DNA of 64,000 bases, from assembly GCA_030144725.1 (NCBI GenBank), contig JASKMD010000008.1, positions 12,984,160 through 13,048,159 of the forward strand, written 5' to 3'. Of the stretch, positions 40,381 through 52,700 are shown piece by piece. A program made the position numbers and the translations under genes. This stretch comes from Haematococcus lacustris (Eukaryota > Chlorophyta > Chlorophyceae > Chlamydomonadales > Haematococcaceae). The notes under the pieces were generated by a model. The model worked only from the letters and a program-made list of their open reading frames with translations. It was not told the origin of the DNA and did not search any database. Positions within the stretch are counted from its first letter, which is position 1, and every line of letters begins with the position of its first letter.

Positions 40381-41157
40381 TGGGTTGGTGGAAGAGTTTG
40401 GCGCTGGTGATCGAGCTCATGACGCCCATCAGCGATGCTATCCACAGGCTTGAGGCTGACGCCCCCTACCTGAGCCAGGTGTGTGCATGCGTGCATATGT
40501 GGCCATTTCACACTAGCATGTTTTGTGAGCATGGTGTTGTTGCAACGTCAGGTTCTGCTGATCTGGATGGACTTGGAGTCCCACGCCAAGCAATGGGCGG
40601 TGAAGGTGGTGGAGGAGGGTTGCCCAAGACTGGCTATGGGAGTGGTGGCTGCATTCCAGAGACGCGCTGAGAAACACTACTCCCCGGCTTACTCTGCAGC
40701 CTTTGTGTTGGACCCAGCCAACTACAAGAGCCTTGCACCTGGCACCCACCCAAGGCCACCCCTCCACATCTTGACGGCCCCACAGCTGCAGGACGTTACA
40801 GCCACGGTGGCGCGCCTAAGCGGTTGTGACGAGGAGGATGTGGAGTGGGAGCTGAAGAAGCTGAAGCTGGCTCAATGGCCCGATGCTATGGCGTCAGATG
40901 TGACGAGCATTGTCGCTCAAACCCGCACAGACGAGGATGGCCGCACAGTGGCGGCATGCATCAGCATGCGCCGCAACCTGTGGAGCTTTGAGGCGAGAAT
41001 GTTTGTCCCCTTCTGTTCCACGGCTGCTGGACGCCTCCTATCCATGCATGTCACCACGGCTGCAGCAGAGCGAAACTGGTCGTCATGGGGCAACACCTAC
41101 GATGCTGGACGGGCTCAGCTTGGCATTGAGTCGGCGGAGAAGATGGTTTACATTTAG
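40381..41157 (+). CDS. hAT family transposase, C-terminal part (two exons)
   Basis: Exon 40381-40478 follows an acceptor GTGCATTGCAG. It gives GWWKSLALVIELMTPISDAI and ends in YLSQ. The donor CCAG|GTGTGTGC and acceptor AACGTCAG|GTTCTG join it in phase 0 to exon 40552-41157. The second exon contains FVLDPANYKS and the hAT C-terminal dimerisation motif (AAAERNWSSWGNTYDAGR, ESAEKMVYI), ending at a TAG. This matches the end of hAT transposases in order and spacing. The DDE core residues upstream are not found in assembled coding sequence, so the element is incomplete or its upstream exons are masked by repeats. Terminal inverted repeats were not identified. Confidence 0.8.
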
Positions 41158-43130
41158 GCCAACATCCCCACGTCAAGGTCTCCAGGGCCATCCCTGCTGC
41201 TGGCAGAAGGCTTGTAGTAGGGTGTGACGGCAGTAGAATGGCTGTGTGTCTTGCTGCCGCTAGCGTACCATGTGTGGGTGTGAGCAGCAGGCTGGCCATG
41301 TGTGGCACTGAGCCTAGCAGCCGCCCAGGACTCTTAGCGTGTCATGTGTGGGTGTGAGCAGCAGGCTGGCCGTAGCAGTAATGTGGCCGTAGCAGTAATG
41401 TGTCTCAAGTTGCAGCGCCTTGTCACTCCCATTGAGAGCGAATGCAGCCCGTTCATTCAGAGCGTATTCGTGAGTTGCGACCTGTTGCTACGAGCGAGTT
41501 GCATCCTTCGAAAACCTTGAGATTCTGCGGTTACCAAGAGTCGAACTAGGGTCGCCAAGATGACTTGGGATGTATCATAAACTGTATCATGATAATCATG
41601 ATATGCCTAATAGTCAGCTGTGACACGCCCTGAGGAAAATTCAAATTTTGACGAACGGAGCCCATAGGCCACGGATAGCAATTGCGCCTAGTGCGTTGCA
41701 ATCGTACTTTTGCGCTGTGTCCCGCTGATGGTTGTGCCTGGCCTGCAGCCTGTGGCGCCCTCCACTTAAAATGTGCTTAAGACGCAAACTTGCTATTGGG
41801 TGCTAGTTGTTGTAAGGTCGTACGGGTCTGAATGCCTATCGCAACACCGTGCAGCATCACGTGACGGTCCAGTCGAGCGCGACGGTGGCGGGAGGTGCAT
41901 CTATAGTCCTAGTTATATCTACTAAGTAGCGCAGCACCATTAAGAGCGATATGCCCCATGCCTCGACTTGCCAAAATTCGGTGTTCCTCTGACTAGCGCC
42001 AGGCACTAGCCAGGGCTCCATCCGCGACCATTGTCACACACATGTGTCCGTTGCAAGCACACTTACACAACAGGTAAGGTTACTGCAACATGCAAGTGAG
42101 GTTTGAGTGACAGCGTCTCAGCAAGACCATGGCACGCCCAGCCATGCCACAGCCATGGCAACTAATAAAATGGTATGACTCTTAGTCAGACCCTCCCAAC
42201 TCTGATAAAACCTTTTACACAACCATGTCATGGACATTCCGGTGCCGAGACGTGTGCGATTAACGTAGCACCGTGCGGCATGCGATGACCGCTTAGTCTT
42301 CTATACGCCCGTAATGCCAGGAACCCCGTAAACGAAAAAGTGCGCCCACCAATCAGCCGGTCGCTCTCACCACATCGCAGCGCAAGTCAGCTGTGGGAGT
42401 GCTTCGCAATACCGTGGTTGCCTCCTAACGCTCTGAAGGCAAGTACAGCCGGCGCTTGTGATTCCTCCCGGCTCAATTAACCCGACAGTGTTTCCTGGAT
42501 GTAGACGCGCGCCCAGTTCTACTTCTGTGGAGGCATACCCGTTGATGACCCTAAAGCTTAGATGTACCTTCCATTTCAAGGTGTGCAGCCTACACCAAGC
42601 TTGCTATGTTGCTGTTGATGGGTATGTCGTATGAAGCAGAATGACCCGCCCTTGCTACCGCTCTCAATGTAGACAAAGCATAAGTAAACAGGAAGTTATC
42701 CACTTCGTGCATAGCTACCCCCAACAACATCTTTGTCTACTGCTGCAGGAGCCCTCTTACCCAATCTCTGGCAACACCTCCACCACCACTACCACCACCA
42801 CCACCACCTCCTAGCCTGCCACCACCACCCAGCCCAGCTCAGCCCAGCCCTCCTACGTTTCCCCTCCCCCTCCACACCCCCCCCCTGACATTGCAGCCCT
42901 CTCCCTCCCCTACCCTGCAGCAAAGAGCAAGCCCCCTCTCCCTTCACCAACCTGCTGGTAAGTTACTGCCCAACCCTGCCCTACACCATGTGCCTACCAC
43001 CACCCCCTCCTAATCTCTACACCCATGTTGGCATCCTCAGCCTTAAGTCTTAAGCCTTAAGCCACCTTATGCATAGCTAACCCTCAACAACATGGTAGGC
43101 AATTTCGTTCATAGCTGACCCTCAACAACA
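41158..43130. other. non-coding stretch, no gene recognised
   Basis: It holds a diverged duplicate of CATGTGTGGGTGTGAGCAGCAGGCTGGCC (41270 and 41345), palindromic ATCATGATAATCATGAT-like sequence near 41580, and from 42720 CAC/CCA-rich modules after acceptor-like CTGCTGCAG|GAGCCC. The AT-rich palindromic patch resembles one near 36160-36210, before the hAT-like zinc-finger ORF. These patches could be near the element ends. Confidence 0.5.
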
Positions 43131-43509
43131 TGGTTGGCAACTATTGCAGGAGCCCGCTTACCCAATCTCAGCCGCCACCACCACAACCACCACTACGACG
43201 ATCACCACCACCTCCTAGCCCGGCTCCACCTACCGCCCACCCTAATCTGACCCAAGCTCAGCCAGCCACCCTATGGGTGGTCTCAGCAAACGCACCAAGG
43301 CTGGTAGGGCCAATCGTGCTCGCCAGCTTGCTCTTGTGGCAGCAGCTCAACAACAGCAAGTTCTTATGTCTGCTGCCACAGAGGCAGCTGCTGCCACAGA
43401 GGCAACTGCTGCCACAGAGGCAACTGCTGCCACAGAGGCAACTGCTGCCACAGAGGCAGCTGCTGCCACAGAGGCAAAACTTGAAGAGGCCAGCACTCGT
43501 GGAGAATAA
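43131..43509 (+). CDS. hypothetical Ala/Thr/Glu-repeat protein (possible last exon)
   Basis: After an acceptor-like CTATTGCAG|GAGCCC near 43150, one frame reads into a basic segment (GLSKRTKAGRANRARQLAL). It continues through seven copies of an 18-bp repeat coding for A-A-T-E-A-(T/A) and ends KLEEASTRGE at a TAA at 43507. The same acceptor plus GAGCCC(G/T)CTTACCCAATC occurs at 42750, so this exon start is duplicated. No family is recognised. Confidence 0.3.
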
Positions 43510-43631
43510 GGCCGAGTCGGCGATTTTAGTTAAGGGGGACTGCAGATAGCCCTTTCAAAGGCCGTCCCATCGCCATATGTTTCATGATTTTAATCGACGT
43601 GGTTGGGCTGTAATCGGCCTTTAGCTGAAGC

Positions 43632-44056
43632 GGTCAAACCTTGTGCAGGGTTTCGCCAAACCGTGCACAGGGTTTCAACTGGCTCAGCCCCTAGGTGGCC
43701 GTCAAGCCAGTTCCTGACCTTGTGCAGCGTTTCATAGACCGTGTGCAGGGTTTCGCTGACCGTGCACAGGGTTTCAAAGACCGTGCACAGGGTTTCATAG
43801 ACCGTGCACAAGGTTTGGTGTGGCTCAGTTCCTAGGCGTTTCTGACCGTGTGCAGGGTTTCGCTGATCGTGTGCAGGGTTTCAAAGACCTAGTGCAGGGT
43901 TTCATTGACCTAGTGCAGGGTTCCATAGACCGTGCACAGGGTTTGGTGTGGCTCAGTTCCTAGGCGTTTCTGACCGTGTGCACGGTTTCGCTGACCGTGC
44001 ACAAGGTTTCAATGACCTAGTGCAGGGTTTCATAGACCGTGCACAGGGTATCAAAG
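43632..44056. repeat. GTGCACAGGGTTTC repeat cluster
   Basis: About 18 copies of GACCGTG(C/T)(A/G)CAGGGTTTC with spacers such as ATAGA, AAAGA or GCT. Two larger blocks share TTGGTGTGGCTCAGTTCCTAG. The unit contains the palindrome GTGCAC. Confidence 0.85.
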
Positions 44057-45010
44057 CATGAGTGTATAGTCAGCATAGGCTTACAACCTACATGCCTGCT
44101 GACATCTGCTGCCACATGTGGCCTCCTACATCAATGTAACATCACACGGCATCACCATTAGAGTCATGCCTAGCACACAAACTGACACGTGGCTAACAAC
44201 TGCTGTTTGCACTCTGAAACTGGTGCTGCCAGGCATGCACCACATGACACAAGCCACTAGACTCAGGGCTACACATGCCTCGCTACACCACTGCAAACAA
44301 CATGTCTTGACGCACAAACAACTCGCAAACACCTCGCTACACCACTGCAAACCACATGGCACGGCGCTCGACAACCCCGCAAAGACATGTACAAGACACC
44401 ACTCATGGCATTCGCTTTCCTGGATGCCTCTACACACATGCACTCTCTTAGCTGCCACTCCTATTATGTGCACTCCTGGCTGCCACTCATGCCATTGCAC
44501 TTGGCTGCTGTTGACAGCTAGGAGGTGGTGGTGGTGATGGGGGGAAGGGTGCACCAGCCGCGCTGCAGCTGCCTCTTGGCTGATCATGCCTTGCACCACC
44601 TGCCCCATAGCAGCTGGCTCCTTGTTGCTCTCTTAAGGCTCCTTGTTGCTCATGCCTTGCCACACCTGCCACATGGCAGCTGGCTCATGGCTACACACGT
44701 CATGTATCACCTCATGGCTGCAACTCCTAGCTGCCGCTCCAGGCTGCCGCTCCAGGCTGCTGCTCCGGGCTGCTATTGATGGCCTGGGAGGTGGTGGTGG
44801 AAGTGGGGTGAGGTGAGGGTAAGGTAGGGGAGGGGCTGCAGTGTAGCGCAGGAGGGGGGAAGCGGAGCGACACGGGTGAGATTGTGGGTAAGGGGAAGGA
44901 CAAGGGAAGGGTGTGAACATTAGACCTGCAGCAAACAAGGGGCATGCTAGCCATCAGGCTTGGTACCAAGAGCCACAAATCTGCTTCATGCTGGCCACTC
45001 ACCGTTTGCT
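44057..45010 (-). other. non-coding stretch with minus-strand splice-bordered modules
   Basis: A minus-strand intron-like segment of about 76 bp (donor GTGAGTGGCC near 45002, acceptor TTTGCTGCAG near 44928) is followed by GTCTAATG and Pro-coding sequence. The latter ends in GGAGC(A/G)GCAGCCTGGAGC repeats (about 44720-44790), as in the module at 38.7 kb. Short repeats in CTCGCTACACCACTGCAAAC lie at 44278-44360. No gene is named. Confidence 0.45.
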
Positions 45011-45180
45011 GGGGTGGGGTGGGGTAGGGTGGGGTGGGGTGGGGTGGGGTGGGGTGGGGTGGGGTGGGGTGGGGTGGGGTGGGGTGGGGTGGGGTGGGGT
45101 GGGGTGGGGTGGGGTGGGGTGGGGTGGGATAGGGGTGGGGTGGGGTGGGGTGGGGTGGGATAGGGGAGGGGTGGGGTGGG
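45011..45180. repeat. (GGGGT)n pentanucleotide array
   Basis: About 30 copies of GGGGT, with GATAGGG variants in the right part. It is followed at 45205-45290 by another intron-like module on the minus strand. Confidence 0.95.
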
Positions 45181-45316
45181 AAAGGGGTGGGCGTATGACC
45201 GTCACACCTGCAAGCAACAAGGGGCGTGCTCACGGTAAGGCTGGGCAATGGGGGCCACTGATGTGCAAGGGGCTGGCCACTCACTGTTATCTCCATGTGC
45301 CATTGCTGACTCCTGT

Positions 45317-45816
45317 NNNNNNNNNNNNNNNNNNNNNNNNNNNNNNNNNNNNNNNNNNNNNNNNNNNNNNNNNNNNNNNNNNNNNNNNNNNNNNNNNNNN
45401 NNNNNNNNNNNNNNNNNNNNNNNNNNNNNNNNNNNNNNNNNNNNNNNNNNNNNNNNNNNNNNNNNNNNNNNNNNNNNNNNNNNNNNNNNNNNNNNNNNNN
45501 NNNNNNNNNNNNNNNNNNNNNNNNNNNNNNNNNNNNNNNNNNNNNNNNNNNNNNNNNNNNNNNNNNNNNNNNNNNNNNNNNNNNNNNNNNNNNNNNNNNN
45601 NNNNNNNNNNNNNNNNNNNNNNNNNNNNNNNNNNNNNNNNNNNNNNNNNNNNNNNNNNNNNNNNNNNNNNNNNNNNNNNNNNNNNNNNNNNNNNNNNNNN
45701 NNNNNNNNNNNNNNNNNNNNNNNNNNNNNNNNNNNNNNNNNNNNNNNNNNNNNNNNNNNNNNNNNNNNNNNNNNNNNNNNNNNNNNNNNNNNNNNNNNNN
45801 NNNNNNNNNNNNNNNN
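45317..45816. other. assembly gap (500 N)
   Basis: Exactly 500 N, next to a pentanucleotide array. The repeat probably caused the break. Confidence 0.99.
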
Positions 45817-48800
45817 GCGGGGCGGGGCGGGGCGGGGCGGGGCGGGGCGGGGCGGGGCGGGGCGGGGCGGGGCGGGGCGGGGCGGGGCGGGGCGGGGCGG
45901 GGCGGGGCGGGGCGGGGCGGGGCGGGGCGGGGCGGGGCGGGGCGGGGCGGGGCGGGGCGGGGCGGGGCGGGGCGGGGCGGGGCGGGGCGGGGCGGGGCGG
46001 GGCGGGGCGGGGCGGGGCGGGGCGGGGCGGGGCGGGGCGGGGCGGGGCGGGGCGGGGCGGGGCGGGGCGGGGCGGGGCGGGGCGGGGCGGGGCGGGGCGG
46101 GGCGGGGCGGGGCGGGGCGGGGCGGGGCGGGGCGGGGCGGGGCGGGGCGGGGCGGGGCGGGGCGGGGCGGGGCGGGGCGGGGCGGGGCGGGGCGGGGCGG
46201 GGCGGGGCGGGGCGGGGCGGGGCGGGGCGGGGCGGGGCGGGGCGGGGCGGGGCGGGGCGGGGCGGGGCGGGGCGGGGCGGGGCGGGGCGGGGCGGGGCGG
46301 GGCGGGGCGGGGCGGGGCGGGGCGGGGCGGGGCGGGGCGGGGCGGGGCGGGGCGGGGCGGGGCGGGGCGGGGCGGGGCGGGGCGGGGCGGGGCGGGGCGG
46401 GGCGGGGCGGGGCGGGGCGGGGCGGGGCGGGGCGGGGCGGGGCGGGGCGGGGCGGGGCGGGGCGGGGCGGGGCGGGGCGGGGCGGGGCGGGGCGGGGCGG
46501 GGCGGGGCGGGGCGGGGCGGGGCGGGGCGGGGCGGGGCGGGGCGGGGCGGGGCGGGGCGGGGCGGGGCGGGGCGGGGCGGGGCGGGGCGGGGCGGGGCGG
46601 GGCGGGGCGGGGCGGGGCGGGGCGGGGCGGGGCGGGGCGGGGCGGGGCGGGGCGGGGCGGGGCGGGGCGGGGCGGGGCGGGGCGGGGCGGGGCGGGGCGG
46701 GGCGGGGCGGGGCGGGGCGGGGCGGGGCGGGGCGGGGCGGGGCGGGGCGGGGCGGGGCGGGGCGGGGCGGGGCGGGGCGGGGCGGGGCGGGGCGGGGCGG
46801 GGCGGGGCGGGGCGGGGCGGGGCGGGGCGGGGCGGGGCGGGGCGGGGCGGGGCGGGGCGGGGCGGGGCGGGGCGGGGCGGGGCGGGGCGGGGCGGGGCGG
46901 GGCGGGGCGGGGCGGGGCGGGGCGGGGCGGGGCGGGGCGGGGCGGGGCGGGGCGGGGCGGGGCGGGGCGGGGCGGGGCGGGGCGGGGCGGGGCGGGGCGG
47001 GGCGGGGCGGGGCGGGGCGGGGCGGGGCGGGGCGGGGCGGGGCGGGGCGGGGCGGGGCGGGGCGGGGCGGGGCGGGGCGGGGCGGGGCGGGGCGGGGCGG
47101 GGCGGGGCGGGGCGGGGCGGGGCGGGGCGGGGCGGGGCGGGGCGGGGCGGGGCGGGGCGGGGCGGGGCGGGGCGGGGCGGGGCGGGGCGGGGCGGGGCGG
47201 GGCGGGGCGGGGCGGGGCGGGGCGGGGCGGGGCGGGGCGGGGCGGGGCGGGGCGGGGCGGGGCGGGGCGGGGCGGGGCGGGGCGGGGCGGGGCGGGGCGG
47301 GGCGGGGCGGGGCGGGGCGGGGCGGGGCGGGGCGGGGCGGGGCGGGGCGGGGCGGGGCGGGGCGGGGCGGGGCGGGGCGGGGCGGGGCGGGGCGGGGCGG
47401 GGCGGGGCGGGGCGGGGCGGGGCGGGGCGGGGCGGGGCGGGGCGGGGCGGGGCGGGGCGGGGCGGGGCGGGGCGGGGCGGGGCGGGGCGGGGCGGGGCGG
47501 GGCGGGGCGGGGCGGGGCGGGGCGGGGCGGGGCGGGGCGGGGCGGGGCGGGGCGGGGCGGGGCGGGGCGGGGCGGGGCGGGGCGGGGCGGGGCGGGGCGG
47601 GGCGGGGCGGGGCGGGGCGGGGCGGGGCGGGGCGGGGCGGGGGCGGGGCGGGGCGGGGCGGGGCGGGGCGGGGCGGGGCGGGGCGGGGCGGGGCGGGGCG
47701 GGGCGGGGCGGGGCGGGGCGGGGCGGGGCGGGGCGGGGCGGGGCGGGGCGGGGCGGGGCGGGGCGGGGCGGGGCGGGGCGGGGCGGGGCGGGGCGGGGCG
47801 GGGCGGGGCGGGGCGGGGCGGGGCGGGGCGGGGCGGGGCGGGGCGGGGCGGGGCGGGGCGGGGCGGGGCGGGGCGGGGCGGGGCGGGGCGGGGCGGGGCG
47901 GGGCGGGGCGGGGCGGGGCGGGGCGGGGCGGGGCGGGGCGGGGCGGGGCGGGGCGGGGCGGGGCGGGGCGGGGCGGGGCGGGGCGGGGCGGGGCGGGGCG
48001 GGGCGGGGCGGGGCGGGGCGGGGCGGGGCGGGGCGGGGCGGGGCGGGGCGGGGCGGGGCGGGGCGGGGCGGGGCGGGGCGGGGCGGGGCGGGGCGGGGCG
48101 GGGCGGGGCGGGGCGGGGCGGGGCGGGGCGGGGCGGGGCGGGGCGGGGCGGGGCGGGGCGGGGCGGGGCGGGGCGGGGCGGGGCGGGGCGGGGCGGGGCG
48201 GGGCGGGGCGGGGCGGGGCGGGGCGGGGCGGGGCGGGGCGGGGCGGGGCGGGGCGGGGCGGGGCGGGGCGGGGCGGGGCGGGGCGGGGCGGGGCGGGGCG
48301 GGGCGGGGCGGGGCGGGGCGGGGCGGGGCGGGGCGGGGCGGGGCGGGGCGGGGCGGGGCGGGGCGGGGCGGGGCGGGGCGGGGCGGGGCGGGGCGGGGCG
48401 GGGCGGGGCGGGGCGGGGCGGGGCGGGGCGGGGCGGGGCGGGGCGGGGCGGGGCGGGGCGGGGCGGGGCGGGGCGGGGCGGGGCGGGGCGGGGCGGGGCG
48501 GGGCGGGGCGGGGCGGGGCGGGGCGGGGCGGGGCGGGGCGGGGCGGGGCGGGGCGGGGCGGGGCGGGGCGGGGCGGGGCGGGGCGGGGCGGGGCGGGGCG
48601 GGGCGGGGCGGGGCGGGGCGGGGCGGGGCGGGGCGGGGCGGGGCGGGGCGGGGCGGGGCGGGGCGGGGCGGGGCGGGGCGGGGCGGGGCGGGGCGGGGCG
48701 GGGCGGGGCGGGGCGGGGCGGGGCGGGGCGGGGCGGGGCGGGGCGGGGCGGGGCGGGGCGGGGCGGGGCGGGGCGGGGCGGGGCGGGGCGGGGCGGGGCG

Positions 48801-49096
48801 GGGCGGGGCGGGGCGGGGCGGGGCGGGGCGGGGCGGGGCGGGGCGGGGCGGGGCGGGGCGGGGCGGGGCGGGGCGGGGCGGGGCGGGGCGGGGCGGGGCG
48901 GGGCGGGGCGGGGCGGGGCGGGGCGGGGCGGGGCGGGGCGGGGCGGGGCGGGGCGGGGCGGGGCGGGGCGGGGCGGGGCGGGGCGGGGCGGGGCGGGGCG
49001 GGGCGGGGCGGGGCGGGGCGGGGCGGGGCGGGGCGGGGCGGGGCGGGGCGGGGCGGGGCGGGGCGGGGCGGGGCGGGGCGGGGCGGGGCGGGGCGG
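45817..49096. repeat. 3.28 kb (GGGGC)n array
   Basis: About 655 copies of GGGGC in a row. The only irregularity I find is one extra G at 47640-47641. The left end is hidden by the N gap, so the real array is longer. Open frames of about 1300 codons on both strands are artefacts of the repeat. G-quadruplex or R-loop formation is plausible. Confidence 0.98.
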
Positions 49097-49723
49097 CTCA
49101 TTGCCACATTGCTGCAACCAACTGCTGCTGCCGATGCACATGCTCATGTAGAGCAGAATAAGCGACGCGGCCGGTCGCAGCGATGACTGCATGCCCCGCA
49201 ACGGCTTAAACTCGTATCACTGACTTTGATGCTTTGTTGTGCACGGCGTACTGACTGCAAACTTGTTTTGAGATGTTAAAAATGTAGCCGGCTGGGTTGC
49301 CTACGCTGGCTGGGTTGCCTGTCTGCAGCACAGTGTGATAAGTGATACTTACTATTTACTGAGCTTCTGAAGGTTCATGGGTGCGACCGATGTCACTAGC
49401 CATGCCTGCTCGTTGTCGTTGCCTGGCTATGTCAATCACCGCCATGCTCGTCTGGCTAATTCCTTTCCTCCACGGTGGGAGCACACCACCAGGGTCGCCG
49501 TCAGCGTGCAAGCTCACAAAGGGCACAACAATCCCATATGCGTCCTGCCCACCGTGGTCTCTCACGAACCAGTTCAAAGCAGCGGTTGCACGCAAATGCC
49601 TGAGCTGCTACTGCCACTGCCACTCAAGCTCAGTGCGAAATGTTGGCTGTACCACGACATGCCATCAACCTTGCATCGCAGCTGTGACTGCCGCAGGCGT
49701 ATCTGCGCAGCTCACGGGCATAG
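49097..49723 (-). CDS. hypothetical minus-strand exon (49356-49595)
   Basis: Between the GGGGC array and the Pro-rich gene, the minus-strand frame 49595-49356 looks like coding sequence (NWFVRDHGGQDAYGIVVPFV, then LPPWRKGISQTSMAVIDIAR). The neighbouring frames look random. I do not recognise it. It may be one exon of a larger gene or of a mobile element. The rest of the interval has no signal. Confidence 0.3.
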
Positions 49724-52700
49724 ATGCCCGCGCCTTCACCTCCCATCCTGGCATTTCGGCCTCCTGCCCCATTGCTGTCCAGCCCGCCCCCTCAGCAACC
49801 CAATGCGATGGGCACCCCGCTTTTCATAACTTTCTACGGCCTGGACCTTTGGTCGCTGTTGACCAGCTGGGGCTCAGGCATCCAAGCTCTGCTCGAGGCA
49901 CAGCAGTCACCCAGCCTGAGCCTGCAGGGCCTCTCTGCCCCAGGCATGTGCGCCTCCCAGCTGCTGGCCCTCAACACCACTGCCCTGCTCAACACCTCGC
50001 TCACGGCCCAGCAGCTGATGCCGGGACTGGGCTACTTTGCGACGGATGTAAGTGGTCGTGATCGCCCTGCTCCTAGCCCCATTGCTTCCCATGCTTGGAG
50101 TGCCCAGCTTTACCGCACTCCACCTCTCGGCCTGCAACAGCTCGCCTCTAGCTTGCCCCTGTGCTTGCAGGTGGCCCAGCTGCTGCGTGAGTACCTGCAG
50201 GACAGCAGCATCACGGTGCAGGTGACAGACTTCTGCGCCGGCAACCGCACTGCTGCCTCCTTCACTGCCAACAGGACCCTAGTCAACGGCCCCTGGCCCA
50301 CACTGCGCGTCACCATCAACCTGCTCACCACTGACCCTGACAGGTGGGTGTAGTGACTCACTGAGCTGTGCCTGCACCCAGGGAGGGAGACTGGCCTCAC
50401 CCCGACCTCTTGAGCCCTGGCCCCTGGCCTTGGTAGATATGAACGACACATGGCACACACTGAAGGAGCATACCCTGCTGCTCCACGTGCTGCTCACCCA
50501 CCTACCCTCAGTTGGTGCCATGTCATCAACCATGTCATGCGTCCAGAGTTCCCTGCTTTGAGTCCAGGTCGTGCCCCAGTGCCTGCAGGCTGTCCTCCCC
50601 TCTTGGCCCGCTGAGGCAGCTGCTGGTGAACTGGTGAGTGGCAGCACTGGTGGCCTGACCTGTGAGCCTGGCTCATGATGAGGCTGCCAGGCTCATGACG
50701 AGTCAGGCACCCTATGATGTTGGCCCTCCTGGCTGTGCTGCTTGCCTGCAGCCGTGGCGCCCTGACGACCAGGGACTCACTGGGCTTCTTCACCCTCTAT
50801 GGCATGCCCTTCCACCGCTGCCAGGCCTCACTGCTGCCCAGCTCCCCGCCCCCTTCACCCTCGCCCCCCCAGCCCTCCCCCCCTCCCTCACCCTCACCCC
50901 CAGCGCCCCCCACGTGAGTCAAGCCCTGCCCTTGTTGCTGTTGGTGCAGCTGTGGTGCCCTCACCCCTGGTCTGATTGCTGCCACCCACTCCAGTGATGG
51001 GCTGTGTCACACGCACTGTATCACCAGTGTGGTGCTGCCATGCACCGTGTACACAACCCTGGTCAGGCCCTTGCACATCACTTTCCATGGTGGCAACGCG
51101 CTTCATGCAAGACTGCAGCCGTGCACCACCCCAGAGTAAAGCGTCCAATGAGCTTGCTGACCCCACTGCAGCATCTGCCCCTGGTGGCAGTGCAGCTCCG
51201 CATCATGGCTGGCACTGTGCACTGATGCAGGCCAGCGCCTGCGCCCCCTAGCCCCCGGCCCCCTCCTGCCCCACCCTCACCCCCTGCACCAACACCTCCC
51301 AGCCCCAGTCCCAGGCCCCCCCCTCCCAGCCCCTCACCCCCCCTCCCACCTCAGCCCCCCCCCCTCCCCCCGCTGCCGCCCATCAACTCCCAGCTGCTGG
51401 CCCCCCCGGTGAGTGAGCCCAGCTGGCAGCCTGCAGCAGACCCAGCCTGGCCAGACACCCTCACGCACACACCATCAATAGCACATGCATGTAACAAAGT
51501 CGTCATGCGTAGGCATGGGAGGGAAGCAGGTTGGTGTACCAGGCAATTTCTTAGACTGCACACTTGCTGCCATAATGATGGGCATGCTGCTGCCTTGCTT
51601 CCAGATGCCACCCCCTCCCCTGACAAACGCTTGTCTCGGCCCCACTGCAGTCACGCTCCCAGCACCTGGTGGGTGGGCATCAGCGCTGGTGGCTGCATCA
51701 CCTTGCCCAGCTTACTCAGCCACTTCCACCACCTTGACCAGTCCAGGCTGTGTGGGGCTGTGTGCTGTGCAGGACAAAGCCGCTAGTGTCTGGCCCGTTC
51801 CCAGTGACCGGCAAGGTTATATGGTAGATTACCAGCCGTCGTGTTTGGCCCCATCACAGGCAATGGCAGGAGCATCACCTTCTCCACCTGCTTCTCAGGT
51901 GCTGTGTGCCGCCTGGTCAGCTCAGCCAGATCAGGGTGCTGTCTGCTGTGTCAGCTCACGCCTGGTGCCCGGTCACCTAAAGCTCCCAGTGGCGCTGCAA
52001 TGCTTGGGCCCAGTGGCAACAGCTCCTGTGGAGACGGTGTTGTTGGCCGCTGTGGTGGCTGCAGGAAACGCTGTCTGGGACTCGCTCCTGGTCTTGTTTC
52101 AGACTGACGATCCTTTCAGTCTTTCTTTCTGTGGTGGCTCAAATTCATCCTCGGTGGGTGTATTGTGGTGGCACATGTAGCAACCCGGTGGGTCTCCCTA
52201 CCCTCTGCCTTGCCTCTGCCCTTTGGGATTGTGTTAGTAGCAGGGCTCATTGCTCTTCCTAGGTGTATCTCCCTCCCAGCTGGGCCCCCTGTCCTCGCAC
52301 TTGCTGTTGAGGCTCATGACTGAGTTCGCTGAAGTGATGGCGGCAGAGGCGCAGGGCTGGGCATGCAGTGCTGCACCACCCTGCTCTTGCCATGCTGCCC
52401 TTGCTGTATTGCCCTTGCTGTACTGCCCTTGCTGTACTGAACACCGCCACCCTGACTGCTAGGATCTAATAATGCTGGCACTCCAATGCTTGCTCTCCTG
52501 CTTGGCTGTGCAGGTTGCCTATAACAACAACAGCGAAGACGACCGCGTCTTCCCTGTTTGCCAAGTCGGCCCAGGACTGTCAACCTTTACTAGCACCCTG
52601 ACCTCTGGGACAAAGTATTGGCTGGTGAGCACCCGTCAGCTGTAGAACAACCGTCACGGCTGTGATCCGTTCATCAACATCACAGCCCATCACGGAGCGG

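Noticed and set aside
45202..49201. Open frames of about 1300 codons on both strands
   Set aside because: They are produced by the GGGGC array and read through N bases. A pentamer without stops is open in every frame.
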